From NCBI GenBank assembly GCA_004194705.1, contig SADC01000427.1, positions 85,562-149,561 on the forward strand: a stretch of 64,000 nt of DNA. The letters run 5' to 3'. Positions 48,001 through 60,000 of the stretch are shown in pieces. Source of the DNA: Ditylenchus dipsaci (taxonomy: Eukaryota; Nematoda; Chromadorea; Rhabditida; Anguinidae). Positions within the stretch are counted from its first letter, which is position 1. Each line of letters opens with the position of its first letter. Below the pieces are notes generated by a model that ran no database searches, had not been told where the DNA came from, and was given only the letters and a program-made list of their open reading frames with translations. The position numbers and the translations under genes were made by a program.

Positions 48001-51000
48001 CCCCATTTTTCGGTCGATCTCCTGTCCCGAATTTCTGCTCGGTATTTATAAAAAGTTTCATTTCCGAGTATGCGTGAGCTAAAAAGTCTTTTTCTGCAGT
48101 CCTGCTCCTTTTCTGATCGTCATCTCTAATTTTGGTACATGATTGGTATAATGAATATAACCCCCTCTCCAATAATTTTAGGCTTTGGAATTAGGCTTAG
48201 TCATTGGGCTTCGGCTTTGAGTCTTAGGCCTAAGGCTGAGCGACAAAAAGTACTAATTTCAGTTTTTTTTAAAGAAGTATGGTTTAGGAACCCTGAAAAT
48301 TTTGGGAGCGGGGTATATTCCAGTAGCGTCAAAAATTCGTTTTTAAGTCAGGCATGATATTTTAAACAAAACTTGAGTTAAAAAACCAATTTTAGGAGCA
48401 GTTTCAGAACACCACCCGCGTCAATTTCGGAACACGCAGCCCTGAAATTGTCTTGGTTCCCCAAGCTGATTTTTTTCGCAAAATTTTATATTTTGCTTAT
48501 TTGTTGAGTTTATCCGCTTTTTTTTATTTCACAAATTTTTATATAAAACAGTCAAAGCTCAACAAAAGAAGGTAGAAAAAGATTTTGCAAAAAATTTGCT
48601 TGGGGGCCAAGGAAATTTATGGGGTGGGTGTTCCGAAATGATCGGGTAGGTGTTCCTAAATTTAGCCCAATTTTTCATGCCAGCGTGACTCTGTTCGGAC
48701 ACGGATGCAACTTACCACTCGGTTGCCTTGATTCCACTTAAATCCTTAAAAAAAGCTTTACCACAGTGAGTGCCAGGCGCAGACAACTTGATTGTACTTG
48801 TCTCCACTGAGGCTGGTGCTTTGTGACATCATTGCTTGGTCATTATTCTGGTAGGAGTGATGCGGTTCGGCAGCGTAGAACGGATTTTATTTGTGGAAGC
48901 TAAAACATAGTTTTTTTTTACCGAGTCTCAAAGTAAATGTAAAAAAGCAACCCCAGCTGTTTTGTCTTGCTTGACACACACTCCATGCACAATAGCCATT
49001 GAGATGTGAGGGCAGGCACACCAACCTCCAGTACTACAAACGGATCCCCAGAACACTGCTCTCCATTGGAACAACTGGCACTGAGGCACTTGCAAGCGCT
49101 CATCATCTGCAATTTGAGACATTCATATTAATAGGAATTTGGAGATTAATATTAATAGGAATATTTATTTCATATTAATAGGAATTTTTACATGGATTTA
49201 GGGTTATGGTTGGATTGATAATTAGATTACTTGAGGGATAAATAACACAGCAATGCAAGTAAAAACAGAAAATTGTTAGTTTTAAAAGCAAGAATTACTA
49301 AAATTGCCTAAAAAATAAATTACAGTTATCTTAAAATTTTACACCAACACCAAAGTTCGTTCCTGCCAACGTCCGATGACTTTTTGGCTGGATTTTGAAT
49401 CATTTTTATAGGGCTCCCACAATGGGAATGACGATGTCGATGTCGAATTAAAGCTATGATTTGATCTCACGTTTTTCATTAAAAAATGCCAAATCTGATA
49501 TAGATGACCCATACCTAAAACGAAAAGTAGGTATAGCTCATCTATATCAGATTTGTCATTTTTCAATAAAAAGCGCGAGATCTAGACATCACTTAATTCG
49601 ACATCGTCATTCCCATTGTGGGACCCTATTATAAACTTGATTTGTCAGCCTATTCAAAAATATCGAAATAATCAAGATTCTACCTATAATCTTTGCAGAT
49701 GACAATAGGTTCACCGTTTAGATGCGCGTCACTCGATTTCACGCCACCAGTTTTTGAAAAACTGATGACGTAAAATCGAGAGCTTTTGGATCTTGATGGT
49801 GAAGATGTTGTCATTCGCAGAAGTGAACGGTAAATATTTGATAGATATTTGTGCGTAGGCTGACCAATTAGTTTTAGTAAAAGACTCTAAAAATTGGACA
49901 AATTTTGATTTTTTCTGTGATTGCCAGGCCTCAGGTTCAACTTAGCCCTGACATGGACTTTACAAAATAAAAACCCACCATTGAACAGTGTAAAAACCTA
50001 TCATGTTCATTTCCATTTATCTTCTTCACATTCAAACCCTTGTGCCTTCTAGAATTGCTCACGAAATCCCGCGCTTCTGAGAAGCGTCAGGTGTCCAATC
50101 ACATCCACCTTTGTCCACCTCCATGCACCGACATTCGCCTTCAACACAAGTCAAATTGAGTCCACATTCCTGGGAATAACTACATTTGACCCCGACTCCA
50201 AATCCTTCAATCCTTTTCTTCAGTCCTTGGTCCATCATTTTTTTCCTCAAAAAGGCGGGCACAATCTCAAAGCTTTTGGGGTAGTGCTTAGCCAATTCAT
50301 CCAGCTGGTCGTTTCCTCTTGTTCTCGGATGCTAACACACCTCGTAGAGCCATTCACAAAGGCCAAGTGTTGGCCGAGGATCAGACATCTGCACACCCCT
50401 TCCAAACATTCTGCCCCTTTGCCACATCCACTGAATTCATCACAGAAGAATCCAGGCAATATGGCTGAAGAAAAGTTTTTTGGTAGGAGGTTTTCTTCCA
50501 GCTCTTCAACTTCGACGTAATTTTTGTCGGTTTTTTCTTCGGATTCGGTGTATTCCTCGTCTTTGTAGTAGTATTTGTCGTCTTTGTCCGCAGCTTTCGT
50601 GGCAGATTCAATGAATCTAGGGGAAAGTCCAGCTGGATTATGTGGACTTGGGTCAGATTCTGCCGGACCATGGGTGAGTTCAGGTCGATTAGGGGCAGAT
50701 TCAGCTGGACCAGGGACAGTCCACCTGGATTATATTGACCAGGGGCAGATCCATGTGGACTACTCGGATTAATAACAGGTTCAGAAATTTCAGCTAGACC
50801 CCTTGGGTCCATAACCTCAGGTTTTCTGTTTTCCAAAGCCGCCGCCACTCAGAAATCCGTATGCAAACACACTGATTTTGCAAGCAATTCAGACCAGGGC
50901 CACAGTTTTGATCAGAGTGACAGTAGGAATTTGGCTTCTGAACGCTTTTGGCTGGATTTTTGGAAGAGATGGCCATTCCGTTGCAATAACAAGTGGAGTA

Positions 51001-54000
51001 CCGCAGATTGAGCCCCTAGGGCAGTCTTTGGAAGTGTCGCATGTCAGTTTCTGAGGATTCTGAAATAGCTGGTGATGGTGGTCTATGACTGTGGAGTCTT
51101 GAGGATTGTTGGAGAATAGTTTTGGTGGGGAGTGAGCGGCTTGGAATGGATTGTGATTAGGCTTGCGCCGTCTATTGGGATTGTTTTGTGCATTGTCCGT
51201 TGTGTGGAGGGCTACGGTTGAGACACCGACAACGACCATCTTTGCACCAGGAACTGGAGCTACAGAAGTGGAGGTGAGGCAGACATAGGTCTCCCGGCTT
51301 GCGCACTTGATCCAGAGGGACACAACGGTTATATACCTGAAAATTGGATATTTTCAAGGGTGGGTATAGTTATAAAATCGTACCTCGTTTATCCGCACCC
51401 CCAAGTTCGTTCCCGTCTAGGGTATGACACTTTTCGGGAAATTTTCGAAATCTTTGACAAATTTGATTTGCCCGACTTCCAAAATACTGCAAAGGTTATG
51501 AATTTACAGCTCATTTTTCAAAAATTTTTAATTTCGCCATGATGACCCGTGGATCTTGTTTATCCGGTACTTGATTTTCAAAAAGGGGTACCTAATAACC
51601 GAGGATCATGGGATATTATGACAAAATAAAATAATTTTGGAAAGAATCAGAATCCTTGTGATATTTTGGAATAGACTGGCAAATCACATTTGTCAAAAGA
51701 CTTAAAACATTTGGAGAAAAAGTGTCGGACCCTAAATGGGAACGAACTTAAGGAAGATGGCTGATAAGCAATGATCGACTGTGTCTATTTTTTTGGCGAT
51801 GCAAGACAGTAAGATAGTCGGTCTGGGAATTTTTATCAGTAGGTCTTGGCCCCTAATCCCTGAAGAATCCTATTCCTCATCTCTACTTCAAACCCTTCAC
51901 AAACCACTCACCTCAGTGAAACCATCTTTGCACTGGCAATATCCTCCAGCTGAACACACTGAATCCGAGGAGCAAACAGTATCTTCGTCACAGATCTGGC
52001 CAGGCAAAGCACTCACTCCACTCTTTAACTCACTTTTGGACTCTTTAGTTGACTGTAAGGGTGGGGGGCAAATTGTGCAAGTGCTTGGGCACACTTTCTT
52101 TTATTCAGCACCACCTGGTCCTTCTCCTGTTCTATGGCTGGCGCCGCTGCAATAGCTGGTGGTAAAACCACTGATTTCTTGCGCTCCAGACTGGTCTTCA
52201 CACTTTTCTTGCCTCTTCTTCGCATTTTCCTTGACGCACCTTCATTCCAACTGGCAAACACAGGCATCTATTCCAGCTGCACACACTGCTGAGTCAATGC
52301 AAAACTCTCCGTTGGCACAAGATTCTCCTGCAAAGTTTTTTATTTACAACATAAAAATATTGTGTCAAGACGAAAAGTTGAAAAATGAGATTACCAGGTA
52401 ATGCTTGGGTGACACACATGCCGACAATCAAGCGCTTGCCCTCCGCACACCGACATATTCCATCTTTGGCACAGACAGCCACTGTCGCAGATGTGGGCTG
52501 GAGTGCACTGCCTTCCCACCTTGACTACTTCTATGTTGCACGGCGTAGGATGCAAGACTGCAGGAAGTATACTCTCTCCGGCTTGCACTGACAGAATGGC
52601 CCAAGACGTTGCACAGCTGGCATGGACGAGGATCGAATACAATCTGCTCCTTCAATACACCTGCAAAGCGATGTGTTGATTTGTGGACAAACCCATGCAC
52701 ACGGTGGTCAAAAAATGTTAAAATCGATCGGTCCCTAATATGTAACAGGTTCAAATCCGAATGGTAGCATATATTTTTTCCTGGGTTAAAATGTTTTCAG
52801 AGAATCAGCAATCCAGAGAGTAGGTGGCCTGAGGGAGTGCTAGCCACCTAACAGGTGGTTTTCCTACGCAGTCTGAAACTTACTTGCCATGAGAAAACAT
52901 TTTTAGCCAAGAATAAATAATGCATGCCACCACCGGGATTCAAACCTGTAATCTGTTCGGGGGTCAATTCGCCAGGAGGTCATTTTAGCCGTACTTTTTT
53001 TTAACTTTAAAAAAATAGATCGACTCAGAATTCAACAAGAATTTAGTGCGGGAGGATGGCTAGGCATGTTTTTGCCTCGTTGATTATTTGTTTTCAAAAT
53101 GACTCCGAATGACCACCCGGGGTTCGTACCCACTCATTATTGACTCAATGTGAGGCCCACCGAATAACTGTAGGATTTCTCGTATATTACACTAGAAACT
53201 TTACAGTTAATTTGGTGGGTCTCATTCTAATTGAGAGACACTTGGATCATGTTTCAAAGGCTAAGGACTGACTCGCATAACCCAACTCGCATCTTGTTTG
53301 AGTCCTACCATATGCTGGCTTACTCTGCGCCTAAATCTAAGCATTGAAAAAGCAGGGGTAACCAAGGTAAAATAGGGGGGACTTACGGCACAAGTGCATT
53401 TTTATGCTCAAAAGCTTACCTCTCAGAGTTGGAGCAGCTGTCATAAGGTTGTCTCACAGCCAAATGCTGCTCTTGATTCCCACTATTTTGAAGCACTATC
53501 TGATCTCCTGATCCAAACATGGTGATATGGGGTGGTTTGTGAGCTGCATTCAGGGGCACAGTTCCTTTGCCTGTCTGGTAAGCACATATTCCTCCTTTTT
53601 CAATCCTCATTCCTTCTGGGCACTGGCACCAGCCTGCTTTGGAGCACCTTGAGTTGCCTAGACATACATTCCCTGAACCACAGTGCTCTCCAGGCATGGC
53701 CACTGATTTGGGAGTTTCTCCTGGACCACTTGGCAGAAGGTCTTCATCCTCGTTTTCAATCGGGGATTTGCCACCTTTTTTGGTTTCTAGCTTGAGGGTC
53801 TGAGCTCCTTGGGCAAATGGATGGGTGGGGAAGTGCTGGACGTTGGACGGGAAGCTGGAATAGTCGCCAGAATTTAGGTTGAGGTTGTAGCCAGTGAATT
53901 GGTTTGTTGCTGCTGGTAGATCTGTTGCTGGAGGGCTTCCAGATAGTTGGTTGGCAGATTACTTAACCAAGAGTTTTGGTTGGGGACTGGACTATTGATG

Positions 54001-57000
54001 CTGTTGGTGTTTTCATATCCTTGCATTGGATGCAAGGGAGTGTTTGGAAAGGATTGTGAGGAGGGCAGAAGTCCATCGGTCAGGCGGTTGAAATTGACTG
54101 ATTCAAAGGAATCACCTAGAAATATTGGATTGGTAAAATTGGTAATTTTGCAGTTTTTCGTTGCATCCCTTGCTTGCTTTTTATCTTGGCTTGTGCATGA
54201 TTCTCAAGCTACAAAAAAGGTTAGAAAACACCTGATAGATTATGCTAACCTACGCTGGCCTATCATTGGACCAAATACAAGCCAAAAAGCAACAGGGGAC
54301 AAAGTAATAGCAATAGTATATTTTGCACAGGACATTTTGGCTGTGCCGTTTTGCCTCGGATACTTTGGCTCTGCCATTGTGACTGGGGCGTTTTAGCTAA
54401 AGGAACTCAGCTCTGAAATTCCTAAAAAGACCTAAGAAGCCTCCTAAAAAAGGCGAATGGGGGGGGGGGAGGGGCAAATAGCATATTTCGCCCGGTTTCG
54501 GGGCGAAATTCCACAGCAAAAATACCCAGGACAGAATGGCACAGCCAAAATGTCCAGGGCGAAATGGGTCAGCCTGGATGGCAAAAACTTTATTTCGAGG
54601 CATGTTATATTAAAACATTTTTTTAGCTCAGAATCCAATTAAATTTTTCAAGTTTAAGGTACCATTCTAGCGGAAATAGGAATTTCCAGGGTAGAAAGTG
54701 TGGAAAGTCTTTACCTCTCCTGCTCCTGTATTCATCCAACCATTATTGTTTTGGCCATTAGTTGAGCCCAATCTGCCAAACTTCATGCCAAAGGCCGAGT
54801 GTTCTTCCTCTCCTCCTGTATTGCCCACATGATTTCCAGAGCCGTACTCCTGACTGCCAGACTGAGTCCCCGCTCCGTTGCCAGATATATCTGGGTCTAT
54901 ATATGAACTAGGGTCATCGATTATCGGTTTGGCGGTGGCAAACAAAAGTTTTCCACTTGCACATAGGTTGCTTTGCAGACACAATAGCCATTGTCACAGA
55001 AACCTGAATATTTTTAATTTGAATAGTGCTTTCTTTGCCCAAGACCCAAATGGAACAAAGGCGAAATTTTCCCAATTCTACTGGGTACGTCAGGTTTGAT
55101 CGCCACGAATTTGATCGCCGACTAATTTTGATCGCCACAAAATTGATCGCCACAAATTTTATCGCTCACGAAATTGATCGCCACAAATTTGATCGCTCAC
55201 AAATTTGATCGCCAGTCAAATTTGATCGCCAGTCGCATTGATCGCCTGCAGATTTCGATCGCCACAATTTGATCGCCAGTCAAATTGATCGCCACAAATT
55301 TGATCGCCAGTCAAATTGATCGCCACAAATTTGATCGCCAGTCAAATTGATCGCCACAAATTTGTGATCCACTTCTAGTTGTCTGTTAGTGTTTTGAACT
55401 CTTTATTTCGGCTTACATCTTCAATATTTTTTAACTTTACACCCTTGAGCCATTCTGTACCCCAGATATAAATTTACTTTTCAAGATATAAGTCTCCTAA
55501 AAGCAGTACCCACGATAGGAGAATCCAGGAGGAGAGCACCAAGGTGGTGTTAATTAGGGATGGGAGGTACCCAAGAGGGAGTCATGGGAGAGTACCCAAG
55601 AGTAGGGTACTCAGTTATACTCAGGTAGTGTTACTCAGCTGAGGATTATGTATGTGGTCATCCAGGTGGACATCCAACAGACCAGGAGGTACCCATTCCA
55701 GGTGTTGGGAATGAGGTGGGTGAAATCCCAACTTTGTCCTGACAAACCCAATTTACTACACAATCTTAAGTTAGACAAAATGGTTTATCATTTATTTTTA
55801 AGAAATTTTTATTTTTATGCTATCCAGGTGGACATCCACCTGGATAAGCCGAAAAATAAAAAATTTGAACAAACATGCCATCACATAGCAAAAAGCGGTT
55901 GTTTGATTTTTTTAGGTCATCCAGGTGAATATCCACCTGGCCAAGTGGTACCCACCCAAAGTTTCGGGTTCAGCTGGTATACACTTTTTGGTCTTATCAA
56001 GCCTTATTACCCAGACGATTTCACATGTGATGGCATGGTTTGTTTTTACTTAAAAAATTTGATTTTTCAGATCATCCAGCTGAATAACTACCTGGGCCAG
56101 GGTTATAAAAAGATAAAGAAACGACAAAGACATGAAAGCAACAATATCGCCGGCGATCAAAATTGAACGTCGATCATTTGTGGCGAACAAAATAAGCCGG
56201 CGATCAAATTTGTGGCGATCAAATTTGACTGGCGATCAATTTTGTGGCGATCAAATTTGACTGGCGATCAATTTTGTGGCGGTCAAATTTGACTGGCGAT
56301 CAATTTTGTGAGCGATCAAATTTGTGGCGATCAAATTTGCTGGCGATCAATTTCGTGAGCGATCAAATTTGTGGCGATCAATTTTGTGGCGATCAAAATT
56401 AGCCGGCGATCAAATTCGTGGCGATCAAACCTGACGTACCCATTCTACTGCCTAGCATATACTATACATACTAGACTATATACTAGCTATAAATAACCAA
56501 AATATTGGGTTGTGTAAAAAGTTCTTGTGTTTTTTTCAAAACCTTTTGTGTCATTTTTTTTTCTATAGATTTTCTGACTATTGTTTTACAGTTGACCACT
56601 TGTTTTGTAGTTAATAATCATAAGCTAAAAAATGGGCGGTCAAATGTTTAAATATAGCTGTAAAATCTGCAGACAAAACACACTGACAAAAAAATCAATT
56701 TTTTTTTCAAAAAATTTAGAAAAATCAACCCATTTTGTGGCATTGTATTTTTTTCTTCAAATTTTATGACTATTTTTTATAGTTGACAAATCATTTTGTA
56801 GCTAATATTTTTAACTACAGAAGAAGTCACAACTGTAAAAAAATGACCATCAAATTCACAGAAAAAAGACAATGCCAATATTTTAAATTTCAAGAAATTG
56901 TATACAACCCAGTACAATTTACGAATAACTCCGAAAATTTACCATTTTTATGGCAATTGACGCTGCTAAAGCAATGCGTTCCTCTAGGTCTTCTGGCGAC

Positions 57001-60000
57001 TACACAAGCCCTTGGTGGGCTTCCATTTCACTAGGACACTCACAAACACCGCTGTAGGCCCCACATATGGAGTTCCAACCACAGGACTGGTATTTGGTGC
57101 AATCTTCCCCAGCTCCAGCCACTGGTCTATTAGGACATCGGTGGTGTATCTTGTGGCCAGAGGAGGATGTCTCGACAGGCATGTCTGCTCTGCAAGAACA
57201 AATTCCATTCAAGCAAAAGCCATTGTCTTTGCATTGTTCGTTGAGGAAACAGGATTGGCCCAGCTCTACCTTAGATATCTGGCAATAGCCGTCCTGTGGA
57301 CGGTATCCAGGCCGGCAAACACACAAACCATTGATGCAAATGGAACCAGCATAGCATTCTGAGTTGGGTGAGGTGCAACTGAAATTCAAGATTTTCGGAT
57401 AGGCAGGTGTAGAAATTTTGGATTCATTATATATCTCCAAGGAAAGCTTAGAATCGAAAAGGTGTCCTAGTATAACACCGAAAATATTGGCAGTAAATTA
57501 GCAAATCTAGCCGGAACTCAGCCTGTTTGTTTTTTGCAAAAAAAAAATCCGACCCTCCTGCTGTTTTCTACAAATTCCGAAAAACCCCTCAATACAGTCC
57601 ACCCCCGCTATAGTGACACCCCTAAAAGTTCATTCCCGCCTAGGGTCTAACACTTTTTTTACCTCAATTTTTGAAAAAATGTTAGCAAATATGATTCGTA
57701 AGTCTGGTCAGAAAAATTGTAAGGATTCTAAATTTGCCGTCGTTTCTGCAAATTAAAAAGGTTTGCCGTGAAGACCCGTGGGTACTCGCTATAGTGACAC
57801 CCTTATTTCAAAAAGGGGTGCCACTATAGCGAGTGCCCGCGAATTTTTTCGGCAAAATTTTTTTCACTTAGAGAAACGACTGGGAAATTCAGAATCCTTA
57901 CGATTTTTTCTATCAGACTGACTAATAATATTTGGTGAAATTTTTAAAAAATTGATGTTAAAAAAGTGTTGGACTTTAGGCGGGAACGAACTTTTAGGGG
58001 TGTCATGATAGCGGGGGCTGACTGTATGCGAAACGTTTCCCGAAATTAGAAGAATTTTTAAAATATGCTAATTCTTCAATTTATCACTTTTGCATTCATT
58101 TGGCTTGAAAAACGCTAAAATACAGATGATGCAGTTTAGAAGGAGAATTCGGGAAATTTTTCAAATGATGGGGGAAGTTCCGTTGGATTCTCCTAATAAT
58201 GTCGGTCTTGATTGGAAATCGAACATTTCTATTAGCTTTATGCTCAATTTTTCGCTCACCCGTTTCCAGGCATTCCATTGTTGTTGCTAACAGTTGTAGC
58301 AGTGTTAGTATTCCTGCTCGTCTGTTTACTGCCTTGTCTTGCTCCATTCATTAGCTCCGAGAATATTCTAGCTGCTTCATCTGCCCTTGATGTTGTGACG
58401 CCATTCATATTATTAGACTGCATGAAATTAGAACTGCTGGATCCAGTTTCACTTCGATCAGCCTGGACACAACTACCCTTACTTTCCTTCATGTGGTCTG
58501 GACAAGCACATACTGAGCGAATACATTTGGCTCCATTGCCACAAACACCCTCACAGTTCTCACCAACGGTGGGGACTCGGAGGAAATGGCCGCTTAGCAA
58601 GGCTTTTAGAGTTTCTTGATCTACCACGTTGATTGACATCTGAAAGGGTGGAAAAATTAAATAAGAAAATAAGGGTGAAAAAGTTGATTGGGAATATGGT
58701 CATCAGTCAAAAATGTCGGCGAAAAGTAGCCAGCAAGCTTAATTGATCCCTAAATAAATATATTGACGTAATGGCCCAGTAACGACGTGAGGTCCCGTGG
58801 TGTAGTGGTTATCACGTGTGCTTCACACGCACAAGGTCAGCGGTTCGATCCCGCTCGGGATCATTTTCATTTTTTTCTCGCATTTTGACCCAAGCCGGGC
58901 CCACACTCTAAGTGTCTCACAAATATTCTTAAAATTTTGAGAAAAAATTTTAGCCATTGATTTTTCTAGGAAATTGATGATAGTATTTCAGATACGTAGA
59001 ACCTTGTGCATTAAAAACAATAGGACATAAAAAAATTAAAATTAACTTTTTGGCCATGGGCCGAGCATTTTTAAACTTGACCAAAGCAGCCTGTAAGGCG
59101 TTGCGACTATTACCTACCTGATTAGCAGTCAAAATCTGGTTGAATTTGCCCTCATCAGTCAGTCCAGGAATTCCATAGATTAATTTAGAGCTTGAAATAG
59201 GTTTGTGGCTTCCTAGTGACATGCCAACCAGCTCCGAGTGTTCAGGTACTAGAGGGGCTGGAGTAGGCGGTTGTGGTCCACCATTTAAACCATCTTGTCC
59301 GTTGCTTGAAGAAGTAGGCGAGGTGTAGAAAGGTGCTTTCGGAATGGTTTTAGCCACACACTTTTGCTTTGAACCATCCAAAACCTCGTGTTTTTGGCAT
59401 TGACATACCCCTCCAGCACACTGGGATGCACCCCCACATTGCTGGCCCAGTTCACAACTGCCTCCTGGAGGAACTACTAGCAACACTTCTGCAGAGGCAC
59501 ATTCATGCCCTATGTTGACTAGACCGTAGAGACAAACACAGATGCCGTAGAAGCAGTGACTCTCGCCCACACAGTCTAGTCCTTTTGGGTGTCACAGCGG
59601 CCTCCAGGTGGTACTTCGTGGATGGCTAAATGGGAAATATTTTTTTTAAGTTTAAAGCAAGATTAAAAAAGTCATGCCTAGAAAAAAACTCCTACGGAAA
59701 TTTATTTTTATTTTTCCGTAATAGAAAATTCCGTGGAAAAATTTATTTCGATTTATCCGCTAGTCAAAAAGAAAAATTATGACACTGATCTCGTGTTTAG
59801 CACGGTCTATATTTACATGTGAAACTTGGTAAAAGCTTTGTGAAATTTAAAACTCCACTCGAGACAAAAAATGCAAGAGGTCTAAAAATTCAATATTTGA
59901 AAATTTAAATGTTTATTGTCTCGAGTGGAATTTAAAATTTGACGGTGACTATTTGAATTTAAAGCAGTTTGACTTGCAAGTCGACCATACTGAGCATGTA

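Noticed and set aside
47948..48172. Minus-strand ORF at 47948–48172 as an EB exon
   Set aside because: It lacks the Cys–Gly pattern and sits in low-complexity sequence.
55100..55365. CRISPR-like regular repeats
   Set aside because: Units are short and contiguous with no unique spacers, they recur inverted at the other end of a transposon, and the context is eukaryotic.
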